Positions 1 through 6,744 of a stretch of DNA of 18,323 nucleotides are shown here, piece by piece. The stretch lies in assembly GCA_964600345.1 (NCBI GenBank), contig CAZRKA010000058.1, forward strand, positions 1 through 18,323, read 5' to 3'. The notes under the pieces were generated by a model. The model did no database searches, was not told the DNA's origin, and saw only the letters and a list, made by a program, of their open reading frames with translations. A program made the position numbers and the translations under genes. Position 1 is the first letter of the stretch. The number at the start of each line of letters is the position of its first letter. This DNA is from JABMMZ01 sp964600345. Lineage in GTDB: Bacteria; Bacteroidota; Bacteroidia; NS11-12g; UBA955.

Positions 1-304
1 GATGTATCATTTCAAATCCTTCTGATTTAAGGCGTATGATTTCTGAACCAGCGTCTCCGCATGCAAATGCAATGTGATGTATGCCTTCACCCTTTTTCTC
101 TATAAATTTATGAATGGCACTGTCTTCTCTTGTGGCCTGCAGAAGCTCTATTTTTGTTTCACCCATCATGAAAAAGCTGGTAATCACACCCTCGCTTTCG
201 ACGGTTTCTGATTTGTACGGCTCTGTATTCAATAGTTTGCTGAAAAGCTGATTTGACGCCTCCAGATCTTTTACGGCGATACCAATATGCTCGATTTTAT
301 TCAT
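1..304 (-). CDS. mce: Methylmalonyl-CoA epimerase, 3' end cut by window edge
   Basis: Interconverts (R)- and (S)-methylmalonyl-CoA between propionyl-CoA carboxylase or decarboxylase and methylmalonyl-CoA mutase, in the cytoplasm. The first 101 residues are present; the family is usually about 130-135, so roughly 30 residues, including the last metal-ligand Glu, lie beyond position 1. The vicinal-oxygen-chelate fold is visible: it opens MNKIEHIGIAVKDLE with the first metal His at residue 6, has IELLQ around Glu53, and GEGIHHIAFAC with His76/His77. The ATG at 304-302 is preceded by no Shine-Dalgarno; a -7-like box (CATTTTTG on the minus strand, 310-317) ends only 5 nt before it, suggesting a leaderless message. 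It is divergent from iscS. Family call is firm; the exact role assumes the rest of the pathway elsewhere. Confidence 0.9.
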   Translation of the reverse strand, partial: MNKIEHIGIAVKDLEASNQLFSKLLNTEPYKSETVESEGVITSFFMMGETKIELLQATREDSAIHKFIEKKGEGIHHIAFACGDAGSEIIRLKSEGFEMIH

Positions 305-309
305 TGTTG

Positions 310-317
310 CAAAAATG
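310..317 (-). promoter_or_regulatory. Candidate -7 box for mce
   Basis: Reads CATTTTTG on the minus strand, 7 of 8 matches to the Bacteroidota TAnnTTTG box, with only 5 nt between it and the ATG. If used, transcription would start at or within a base or two of the start codon. No clear TTG -33 element is seen. Confidence 0.4.
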
Positions 318-455
318 AGTTAATGTCTGCTCATATACAAATACTTAGGTATCTGTCTGAGCATCAGAATATAAGTTATTAGCCTTAATGCATTATTCAG
401 GGCAAGCGTCCGAATGCATATAGAATTTGTCAATAGTCGAAATTTCAAATTTTCG

Positions 456-485
456 TTGATATTTCTCAGATTTGCACTAAATTTG
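456..485 (+). promoter_or_regulatory. Bacteroidota-type promoter of the isc operon
   Basis: A perfect TAnnTTTG box (TAAATTTG, 478-485) has TTG at 456-458, a spacer of 19 nt, which fits the Bacteroidota sigma-ABfr consensus. The box ends 28 nt before the iscS ATG. The same TTG-N19-TAnnTTTG layout recurs before the acetyltransferase gene at 12468. Confidence 0.65.
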
Positions 486-489
486 CACA

Positions 490-504
490 TTAGAATTAGT
501 CTAA
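490..504 (+). promoter_or_regulatory. Short inverted repeat in the isc leader
   Basis: TTAGA-ATTAG-TCTAA is a perfect 5-bp dyad with a 5-nt spacer, lying between the promoter box and the iscS start. Its position just downstream of the predicted transcription start would suit a repressor, for example an IscR/Rrf2-type regulator, but the arms do not match a known IscR site that I can name and a 5-bp dyad can occur by chance. Confidence 0.25.
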
Positions 505-513
505 ATAAGAATT

Positions 514-1728
514 ATGTTAAAACTGCCTATCTATCTGGATAACAACGCCACCACACAAATGGATCCACGTGTTCTGGATGCAATGTTGCCCTATTTCACT
601 GAACATTTCGGGAATGCGGCAAGCAGGAACCATTCGTTCGGCTGGAAGGCTGAAGAGGCAGTAGACTATGCCAGAGAGCAGATTGCAGCATTGATTGGAT
701 CCGACTCTAAGGAAATAATAATTACCAGTGGCGCTACAGAATCAAATAATCTGGCTTTAAAAGGTGTTTTTGAAATGTATGCCGGAAAAGGCAAGCATTT
801 TATAACAGTTGAAACCGAGCACAAAGCGATACTGGATACTTGCAAGCATATTGAAAAACTTGGCGCAGAAATAACGTATCTCAAAACAGCCGGAGACGGA
901 ATGATAACTGTCGATCAGGTTGCAGCGGCCATCAGACCTGATACAGTTCTGGTAAGTGTGATGTACGCAAATAATGAGATAGGGGTGATACAGCCTGTCA
1001 AAGAAATTGCAGCCATTTGTAAAAGCAAAGGCATATTATTTCACACAGATGCCACACAGGCAGTTGGTAAAATACCGGTTGATGTGATTGCTGACGGTAT
1101 CGATCTCATGAGTTTCTCCGGCCATAAAATGTACGGACCTAAAGGCGTTGGCGTTTTATACGTAAGACGTAAGAACCCAAGGGTTAAGGTTACAGCACAG
1201 ATGGACGGCGGCGGTCATGAAAGAGGAATGAGAAGCGGAACATTGAATGTGCCGGGAATAGTAGGATTGGGTAAAGCCTGTGAGCTTTGCAGACTTGAAA
1301 TGTCGGATGATACCGCAAGGATTTCCGTGATGCGCGACAGACTTGAAAAAGAACTGCTTACACTTGAAGAATCATATATTAACGGGAATATTCAGCACCG
1401 TTTGCCACATGTCAGCAACATGTCTTTCAAATATGTGGAAGGTGAAGGACTGATAATGGGGGTTAAAAATATAGCAGTTTCCTCCGGCTCGGCTTGTACC
1501 AGTGCCAGTCTGGAACCAAGTTATGTGTTGAAAGCACTTGGACTGGATGACGAACTGGCTCATTCTTCTCTTAGATTCGGATTGAGTCGCTTTACCACTG
1601 ATGAAGAAATTGACTATGCCATTTCGCATGTCAAAGAAGCAGTAAATAAACTGAGAGAAATGAGTCCTTTGTGGGAAATGTTTAAAGAGGGTATTGATCT
1701 TAAGTCCATTCAATGGGCCGAACACTAA
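514..1728 (+). CDS. iscS: Cysteine desulfurase IscS
   Basis: PLP enzyme that removes sulfur from L-cysteine as a persulfide and hands it to IscU (and usually to tRNA thiolation), in the cytoplasm. It is 404 residues, the same length as E. coli IscS, and the landmarks fall where expected: His103 (VETEHKA), the PLP Lys205 in SGHKMYGPKG, and the persulfide Cys328 in SSGSACTSAS on the mobile loop. The C-terminus (PLWEMFKEGIDL followed by SIQWAEH) closely resembles the IscU-docking tail of the E. coli-type group, which separates it from SufS-type enzymes. It starts at the ATG 28 nt after a good promoter box and leads iscU by 21 nt. No iscR precedes it in the window. Confidence 0.97.
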   Translation: MLKLPIYLDNNATTQMDPRVLDAMLPYFTEHFGNAASRNHSFGWKAEEAVDYAREQIAALIGSDSKEIIITSGATESNNLALKGVFEMYAGKGKHFITVETEHKAILDTCKHIEKLGAEITYLKTAGDGMITVDQVAAAIRPDTVLVSVMYANNEIGVIQPVKEIAAICKSKGILFHTDATQAVGKIPVDVIADGIDLMSFSGHKMYGPKGVGVLYVRRKNPRVKVTAQMDGGGHERGMRSGTLNVPGIVGLGKACELCRLEMSDDTARISVMRDRLEKELLTLEESYINGNIQHRLPHVSNMSFKYVEGEGLIMGVKNIAVSSGSACTSASLEPSYVLKALGLDDELAHSSLRFGLSRFTTDEEIDYAISHVKEAVNKLREMSPLWEMFKEGIDLKSIQWAEH

Positions 1729-1749
1729 TAAAAGTAAAATAAAAAAAAT

Positions 1750-2166
1750 ATGGCATACTCAGAAAAAGTAATTGACCACTACAGTAATCCCAGAAACATC
1801 GGGACACTGGATAAAAGCAGTAAAATGGTTGGAACCGGCCTTGTGGGTGCGCCGGAATGCGGGGATGTAATGAGACTTCAGATTGAAGTGGATGAACAGA
1901 CAGGAATAATCAAGGACGCTAAGTTCAAGACCTTTGGTTGCGGAAGCGCAATCGCATCTTCAAGCCTTGCTACCGAATGGCTTAAAGGCAAAAGTGTAGA
2001 CGATGCTCTTAAGATTGACAATATGGATATTGTTGAAGAGCTTGCTCTGCCTCCGGTAAAAATTCACTGCAGCGTTCTTGCCGAAGACGCCATCAGATCG
2101 GCTATCAATGATTACCGTGTCAAGAACGGACTTGAACCAATAACAGAAAACAAAAAACATTATTAA
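1750..2166 (+). CDS. iscU: Fe-S cluster assembly scaffold IscU
   Basis: Scaffold on which [2Fe-2S] clusters are built from IscS-derived sulfur before transfer. All three cluster cysteines are present: Cys37 in PECGD (with the conserved Asp39), Cys64 in FGCGSAIASS, and Cys107 in KIHCSVLAEDA, plus His106. The LPPVK motif recognised by the HscA chaperone is intact at residues 100-104, implying that HscA/HscB exist elsewhere in the genome, since they are not in this window. The length of 138 residues is slightly longer than E. coli IscU because of a charged tail (ENKKHY). It lies 21 nt after iscS and 12 nt before iscA, so surely one transcript. Confidence 0.97.
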   Translation: MAYSEKVIDHYSNPRNIGTLDKSSKMVGTGLVGAPECGDVMRLQIEVDEQTGIIKDAKFKTFGCGSAIASSSLATEWLKGKSVDDALKIDNMDIVEELALPPVKIHCSVLAEDAIRSAINDYRVKNGLEPITENKKHY

Positions 2167-2178
2167 TTATCTAATAAT

Positions 2179-2514
2179 ATGTCAGCAGGTATATCAATTT
2201 CAGAAAATGCAATCAGAAAAGTGCATCAATTGATGTCTGAAGAAAAAATGGGTCCTGATTATTTTGTCAGAGTATCTGTGAAAGGTGGCGGTTGCAGCGG
2301 ACTAAGCTACGACATGGATTTTGACAATGAAATTAAAGAAGCCGATCAGGAGTTTTTTAACGGCGACATCAAGATTGTATGCGACCTTAAAAGCTACCTT
2401 TATCTCGCCGGAACTGAACTGGATTTTTCGGACGGGTTGAATGGCAAAGGGTTTAGTTTTATTAATCCTAATGCAAAACGGACCTGCGGATGCGGCGAGA
2501 GTTTTGCAGTATAA
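2179..2514 (+). CDS. iscA: Iron-sulfur cluster assembly/carrier protein IscA (A-type)
   Basis: A-type carrier of the HesB/IscA family that binds iron or an Fe-S cluster and passes it to apoproteins. The three ligand cysteines are Cys39 (GGGCSGLSY) and Cys103/Cys105 in the C-terminal TCGCGESF. At 111 residues it has the usual family length. It is the third gene of the isc operon; its stop is only 4 nt from the next start (2519). IscA, ErpA and SufA cannot be told apart with certainty from sequence alone; the name rests on the operon. Confidence 0.95.
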   Translation: MSAGISISENAIRKVHQLMSEEKMGPDYFVRVSVKGGGCSGLSYDMDFDNEIKEADQEFFNGDIKIVCDLKSYLYLAGTELDFSDGLNGKGFSFINPNAKRTCGCGESFAV

Positions 2515-2518
2515 TTCA

Positions 2519-3262
2519 ATGGGCATTAAACACATTATTTTGATAAAGCCGGGTATTTTACTTGGCTTTTTTTTATGCTTTTACAATCTTAATGCCCAGT
2601 ATCGGTATAAGCTCTATAGTACCGGTGATCCTGCACTGGCTGCGACCAGTATAGCTGTTTTCTCAACGGCATTTTATATGCAACACCGCGTTAAACCACT
2701 TAGTGAATCTGTCATCAGGGATTTAAAAATTGAGAATGTAAATCGATTCGACCGAATTGCATGCAGACAATGGAATAAGGACCTGGCACTTACCAGCGAT
2801 ATTATGGCAGCCGGCAGTGGTTTGATGTATCTCTATTTTCTGGGAAATGAAAAAAGCAGGTCATCCGCATTCAATATAGGGGTTGTAGGATTTCAAAGTG
2901 TCATGATATCTCAGGCGCTGGCAAACAGTTTAAAACTGAGTCTGCGAAAACGACCTTATCTTTATAATCCTGCAGTTCCTATGAGTGAAAAATTAAAAGC
3001 AGACAGCAGGTTCTCATTTTTTTCGGCTCATACCTCAACTGTTTCAGCTTTGAGTTTCAGTTTTGCGTATGCTCATCAGACATATATTGCCGGCGATAAA
3101 AAGAATATTGGTATATGGACTGGAGCAGCCATCTTGCCTGCTATAGAAGGGTTTCTGCGCATTAAAGCCGGCAAACACTACCCCAGTGATGTGATATGCG
3201 GGTATCTGGCGGGACTGGCATCTTCATTTCTGATGCACCGTATGCATAAAGTCAGGATATAA
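2519..3262 (+). CDS. Exported PAP2-superfamily phosphatase
   Basis: Probable membrane-associated or periplasmic phosphatase of the PAP2 (type 2 phosphatidic acid phosphatase) superfamily, acting on a lipid phosphate or diphosphate such as undecaprenyl-PP or PA; the substrate cannot be read from sequence. 247 residues from the ATG at 2519, which gives a clean signal peptide ending NLNAQ at about residue 27; a longer in-frame start at 2441 would run through iscA and is unlikely. Motif 1 is K139-x5-R145-P146 (canonical spacing is x6), motif 2 is FSAH with His171, motif 3 is R214-x5-H220-x3-D224. Hydrophobic stretches lie near residues 92-107, 117-135, 175-187, 198-210 and 226-239. Being 4 nt after iscA it is cotranscribed with the isc genes, an unexpected partner. 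Confidence 0.85.
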   Translation: MGIKHIILIKPGILLGFFLCFYNLNAQYRYKLYSTGDPALAATSIAVFSTAFYMQHRVKPLSESVIRDLKIENVNRFDRIACRQWNKDLALTSDIMAAGSGLMYLYFLGNEKSRSSAFNIGVVGFQSVMISQALANSLKLSLRKRPYLYNPAVPMSEKLKADSRFSFFSAHTSTVSALSFSFAYAHQTYIAGDKKNIGIWTGAAILPAIEGFLRIKAGKHYPSDVICGYLAGLASSFLMHRMHKVRI

Positions 3263-3263
3263 A

Positions 3264-3288
3264 AAAACCTCCCGTTGAAGGAGGTTTT
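3264..3288. terminator. Bidirectional rho-independent terminator
   Basis: AAAACCTCC (3264-3272) pairs perfectly with GGAGGTTTT (3280-3288) over a 7-nt loop. The A and T runs on either side make it work for both the isc-PAP2 operon and the convergent lipoprotein gene. It starts 2 nt after the PAP2 stop codon. Confidence 0.9.
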
Positions 3289-3343
3289 AATTGTTATCAT
3301 TTATTCGGCTTAACAGGCCGCAGATTCTTAATCGAAACTGTAA

Positions 3344-3877
3344 TTATTTAGCAGAAGCTTTAATAGTCCAAACCACATTTGCTTTAAGGTTCATGGCCGG
3401 AAGCGGGTTTGAATTAGTACCTTTTATTCTGTAGGTGAATGTGGTAGCTTTGAGATAGTTGGCAAGGTTTTCTGTGTTGTTTACATCCAGAGTAATTGAA
3501 TTGAGTCCGTCGGCGATCGGATTTTTAGAAGCGATCATAACTTCAGGATTGCCGTCTGCAGAAAGCCAAAGCTGAATGTTTTCGACATCATTGAAATTTG
3601 AAACCGAATCCTGGTCAAATGAAATAATGGCTGATTTCAGTTTTAACTCATCGAGCAAATCAAGTGAAGTATTGTTCTTTTCGAGTTCTTCTTTCAATGT
3701 AGAAGTAAGCACTGTTTCTCCGAATGTCTGAGTTCCGGCAGTCGTCAAAGCATTTGTCTGAATAAGACCCTCTGTGTGATAATCAAAGTCTACAGAAGTA
3801 AACTTGCTCAGGCAGCCTCCAACGCTTAGCAATGAGATTACTACAGCGGCCATTAAAACTTTTATTGTGTGATTCAT
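3344..3877 (-). CDS. Lipoprotein of unknown function
   Basis: 177 residues. A lipoprotein signal peptide is clear: basic-start hydrophobic run (residues 5-18) ending SVGGC, with the lipidated Cys at 22. The mature part has no motif I recognise. It is rich in Ser, Thr, Asn and Asp and alternates short hydrophobic and polar stretches (for example ENIQLWLS near residue 103 and FTYRIKG near residue 148), which suggests a beta-sandwich exposed in the periplasm or on the outer membrane. No Asp/Glu run follows Cys22 to mark surface export clearly. The gene follows yqeY by 67 nt in the same direction; a weak TTATTTTG box at 3925-3932 could give it its own promoter. It ends before the bidirectional terminator. 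Confidence 0.75.
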   Translation of the reverse strand: MNHTIKVLMAAVVISLLSVGGCLSKFTSVDFDYHTEGLIQTNALTTAGTQTFGETVLTSTLKEELEKNNTSLDLLDELKLKSAIISFDQDSVSNFNDVENIQLWLSADGNPEVMIASKNPIADGLNSITLDVNNTENLANYLKATTFTYRIKGTNSNPLPAMNLKANVVWTIKASAK

Positions 3878-3944
3878 ATAAATATTATTTTAAGCCGCGA
3901 ATTTATACTAAAATAAATTATCCACAAAATAAATCTGCCTGCTT

Positions 3945-4391
3945 TTAATTAGTCAGGAGACTTTTTAGTGCTTCACTGATAGATTTTCCATCAGTCTTGC
4001 CGGCTAATTGCTTCATAGCCAGCGGCATAATTTTTCCAACTTCCCGCATGCTGCTTACACCTGTTTCTGAAATGAGTTTTTGAAGTTCTGCTTTCAGCTC
4101 TTCTGTGGATAAAGCAGGAGGCAGATAGGTTTCTATCACTTGTAGTTCTTCTTCTTCCTTGGTGGCCAGATCCTGTCTGTTTTCTTTGAGAAAAATTTCA
4201 ATGCTGTCTTTGCGTTGTTTAGCCATTTTTTGCATGGCTTTTACGGCTATTTCGTCAGAAATTTCCTTATTTCCGGTTTCGGTTCCTGCAAGCAGAAAAG
4301 CTGATTTTATGGCTCTGAGAGCACGCAGTTTAACTTCATCTTTGGCTTTCATGGCCTCGATAAGGTCTTTGTTTATTTTTTCGGTAAGCAT
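3945..4391 (-). CDS. yqeY: YqeY/GatB-like domain protein
   Basis: Stand-alone homologue of the C-terminal tail domain of GatB, the amidotransferase subunit that recognises misacylated tRNA; the role of free YqeY proteins is not settled. 148 residues, the usual family length. The N-terminal helical half carries the family signature (EKINKDLIEAMKAKDEVKL, then LRAIKSA), followed by QRKDSIEIF and the ETYLPPALSTEEL hinge; the C-terminal half has KIMPLAMKQLAGKTDGK near residues 120-136. I chose the ATG at 4391, 8 nt after the comA stop. A TTG at 4403 that overlaps the comA stop codon would add four residues (M/L-K-T-I) and cannot be excluded. It is the third gene of the TPR-comA-yqeY unit. Confidence 0.9.
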   Translation of the reverse strand: MLTEKINKDLIEAMKAKDEVKLRALRAIKSAFLLAGTETGNKEISDEIAVKAMQKMAKQRKDSIEIFLKENRQDLATKEEEELQVIETYLPPALSTEELKAELQKLISETGVSSMREVGKIMPLAMKQLAGKTDGKSISEALKSLLTN

Positions 4392-4399
4392 AATAGTTT

Positions 4400-5188
4400 T
4401 CAAGGTTTAACTGCGCTTTCCTTGTTGAGGAAAAAATCAAAACTATCACCCCTCAAACCCAGTCTCAGGGTTTCCAAAGCAATCAGTTCGGAGGGAGCAA
4501 TATTGCCAAGGTTGATATTGGCACCGTATAATTTAATAAACCAGACCTGCTGAGATTTTAAAGGAGCCTCCCAGATAATTTTTTCAAGTGGTATCTTTCT
4601 TATAATCTCAGCTACAAGTCCTGAGCGAACCTCACCGGTACCTCTGAAAACCCCAACAGTTCCGCTTTCTCTTGCTTCAGCTATCACTTTCCAAACACCT
4701 GCTTCCAGTTCTTTTTCCATCATTTCAATCCATTCGTAAGGCGGAATAATTTTTTCTGCATCTTTAGAACCTACTTCCGAAATTACAGTGAAGTCTTTAG
4801 CAAGGGTTCTGATATATTCACATTTCTTTTCGTGTTCAATTTCCATTGAACCATCACTTACTTCAACATGTTCGATACCGTAATAATCCATTACTCTTCT
4901 GTAATCGTCGAACTGATTTCTGATAGCATAAGCTTCAAATAAAGTACCTCCGAAATAAACCTTAAACCCGGCTTTTTTATAATGACCTATTTTTTCTTTC
5001 AGCTTCGGAGTGACATAGGCTGTTCCAAAACCGAGTTTTAATAAATCAATCAGGTGACTTCCATGTTCAATTAAATCCAGGGATTCTCGGATACTGAGTC
5101 CTTTATCCATTACCATTGTCAGACCGTGTTCACGGGGTTGCTGAGGCCTCTCGGGCAATTGTGTCAGCTTAAAAATTTCACTGTTCAT
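4400..5188 (-). CDS. comA: Phosphosulfolactate synthase family protein (ComA-like)
   Basis: In methanogens and some bacteria ComA adds sulfite to phosphoenolpyruvate to give (R)-phosphosulfolactate, the first step of coenzyme M or sulfolactate synthesis. The TIM-barrel family signatures are all present in 262 residues: HGLTMVMDKGL (21-31), LLKLGFGTAY (49-58), HVEVSDGSMEI (107-117), ISEVGSKD (136-143), EARESGTVGVFR (171-182), WEAPLKSQQVWFI (206-218), GANINLGNI (222-230) and LRLGLRGDSF (241-250). No other coenzyme M or sulfolactate gene (comB, comC) is in the window, so the end product is unknown. The ATG overlaps the end of the upstream TPR gene by 11 nt, indicating translational coupling. Confidence 0.9.
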   Translation of the reverse strand: MNSEIFKLTQLPERPQQPREHGLTMVMDKGLSIRESLDLIEHGSHLIDLLKLGFGTAYVTPKLKEKIGHYKKAGFKVYFGGTLFEAYAIRNQFDDYRRVMDYYGIEHVEVSDGSMEIEHEKKCEYIRTLAKDFTVISEVGSKDAEKIIPPYEWIEMMEKELEAGVWKVIAEARESGTVGVFRGTGEVRSGLVAEIIRKIPLEKIIWEAPLKSQQVWFIKLYGANINLGNIAPSELIALETLRLGLRGDSFDFFLNKESAVKP

Positions 5189-6644
5189 CTTCTTCTCTTT
5201 CGTTTTGATAAATGCTTATCATTTGCTTGAATTCTTCATCTTCTTCATAAAGCTCATGACAAAATAGTTTTACACTTTCCAAAGTGTCGTCAAAATTATG
5301 AATTAATCCTGAAATGATATTTTCTTTATTCTTTTTTGATGGTTCCTGATCGTATTTAATCACGTTAAGAACACAATTTAATTCATCCTGAAGTTCCGAC
5401 ATTCCCTGAATATCGTTTAATAGGTCTTCGAGGACGTCATCCAGTTCGGATATATAGAGCAAAGAGGCAAATTCTTTCCAGTTTTCTACTATAATTTCGT
5501 TTTGATCTTTTTTAAGCTCGTAATAAATTGTTTCAATTTCATTAGACCTGTCCAGTTCACAATAGCAGCTTAGGATTCCCTTCAGTGCCGAAAAGTCATT
5601 CTTGTCATCGTTATATACCCTTTTAAAGTGAGGCAGAGCCTTTAGAGCTTCTTTGTCTGATAAGTGTGAATAGCCCAGCAAATAATGATATTCCGGAAGC
5701 ATATCTTCCAGACCTTTGCATTTTTTCAGAAATGCACGGGCCATTTCGCCATTTTCCATACCGAGATAACACCTGGCGATACAAATGTAAGGGTATAAGT
5801 CGCCGCTGTTTTTAATGCATTGCTGGTAGTTCTCTATTGCTTTTTCGTACTCGTTTTTGCTTTCATAGATACTGCCAAGGCTGAAAAAAGCGTTTTTAGA
5901 TTCCTTATTGGCAAGACCTGAATACTCGTATGCGTTTAAGGCAAGCTTTTTTTGGTTGGTAAGTTCATAAAATCTGCCCAGATGGTACCAGGCAAAATGG
6001 GCATAGGGATTGGCATCTATAAGGCGTTTGAAATATTCAACTGCCTGATCATATTTACTGCCTGAAATAAAATTCATGGACAGCTGATTAAATAGCAATT
6101 CGTTATCCGGAAAGCGCTTTAAAGCTTTTTCTATCATGCGGTTTGCCTTGTCGATGCGATTGTCCTGTGATAACATTTGCGCGTAATTGATATAAACTTC
6201 AATTATGAAATCATCCTCTTCAAATTCTGAATATTCCAATGCCAGTATAAAACATTCTTCGGCTTCCTCAGGTTTTTCAAGATCGCAAAGTATCTCACCT
6301 TCCATTTTATGAATAAGTGCATTATAGGGTTCAGAACTTTTGGCTTGCAAGACACATTCAAGTGCTTCATGATAAAAATTGTCCATTGACAATACAGTTG
6401 CTTTCTCAATAAGAAAATCAACTTTTCCCGGATACAGGTATAAACCATGTTCCAGAATTTTCATCTGATCCTTACTCTGATTATTCAGAAAAAAGTGATA
6501 TGACAGTGATTCTATCTCCTCCTCGCTGAAAAATACCGATTGTCCATTCTCAAGTTTTTTAAATTTTTCAAGAGTCTCTTCTATATCGGTATTGCTGTAA
6601 AAATCTTCACCATTGGGCTCATTATCATCAAAATCATCAAACAT
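5178..6644 (-). CDS. Acidic TPR-repeat protein
   Basis: 488 residues, no signal peptide, very acidic at the N-terminus (MFDDFDDNEPNGEDF) and at the C-terminus (EEDEEF and REEDEQ), so cytoplasmic. The body from about residue 45 to 400 is a string of degenerate tetratricopeptide repeats; clear ones are KYDQAVEYFKRLIDANPYAH near residue 198, ESKNAFFSLGSIYESKNEYE followed by KAIENYQQ near 250, and a repeat ending EALKALPHFKR near 335. TPRs scaffold protein-protein contacts, and nothing in the sequence shows an enzymatic activity or names a partner. It heads the TPR-comA-yqeY operon, and its overlap with comA suggests linked dosage. Confidence 0.88.
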   Translation of the reverse strand: MFDDFDDNEPNGEDFYSNTDIEETLEKFKKLENGQSVFFSEEEIESLSYHFFLNNQSKDQMKILEHGLYLYPGKVDFLIEKATVLSMDNFYHEALECVLQAKSSEPYNALIHKMEGEILCDLEKPEEAEECFILALEYSEFEEDDFIIEVYINYAQMLSQDNRIDKANRMIEKALKRFPDNELLFNQLSMNFISGSKYDQAVEYFKRLIDANPYAHFAWYHLGRFYELTNQKKLALNAYEYSGLANKESKNAFFSLGSIYESKNEYEKAIENYQQCIKNSGDLYPYICIARCYLGMENGEMARAFLKKCKGLEDMLPEYHYLLGYSHLSDKEALKALPHFKRVYNDDKNDFSALKGILSCYCELDRSNEIETIYYELKKDQNEIIVENWKEFASLLYISELDDVLEDLLNDIQGMSELQDELNCVLNVIKYDQEPSKKNKENIISGLIHNFDDTLESVKLFCHELYEEDEEFKQMISIYQNEREEDEQ

Positions 6645-6662
6645 AAGTTCAAATATTTAAAA

Positions 6663-6670
6663 CAAAAGTA
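6663..6670 (-). promoter_or_regulatory. Promoter box for the TPR-comA-yqeY operon
   Basis: TACTTTTG on the minus strand is a perfect TAnnTTTG match, 18 nt before the TPR start codon. A second perfect box, TATATTTG, lies farther out at 6710-6717. The same 18-nt distance is seen for the SET gene and the gene at 17088. Confidence 0.55.
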
Positions 6671-6731
6671 TGAATCACTGAACGAAGGTATTCCATAACT
6701 TATTCACCACAAATATAAGCCATATATCATG

Positions 6732-6739
6732 TATTTTTG
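6732..6739 (+). promoter_or_regulatory. Promoter box for the pseudo-M1 gene, leaderless geometry
   Basis: TATTTTTG is a perfect TAnnTTTG match ending only 5 nt before the GTG start at 6745, so the predicted transcription start falls on or next to the start codon. No TTG is seen at the expected -33 distance. Confidence 0.5.
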
Positions 6740-6744
6740 CATCG

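Noticed and set aside
666..884. Assorted 60-130-codon frames opposite iscS, iscA, the M16 gene, the C1B gene and dxs.
   Set aside because: All lie fully inside strong genes on the other strand or in another frame, and none shows a recognisable motif or start context.
2441..3262. PAP2 phosphatase start at 2441, inside iscA.
   Set aside because: The added 26 residues overlap the iscA end in another frame and would precede the signal peptide; ATG 2519 gives a normal signal peptide.
3945..4403. yqeY start at TTG 4403, overlapping the comA stop.
   Set aside because: Possible, but the ATG at 4391 gives the normal family N-terminus and only an 8-nt gap, so it is preferred.
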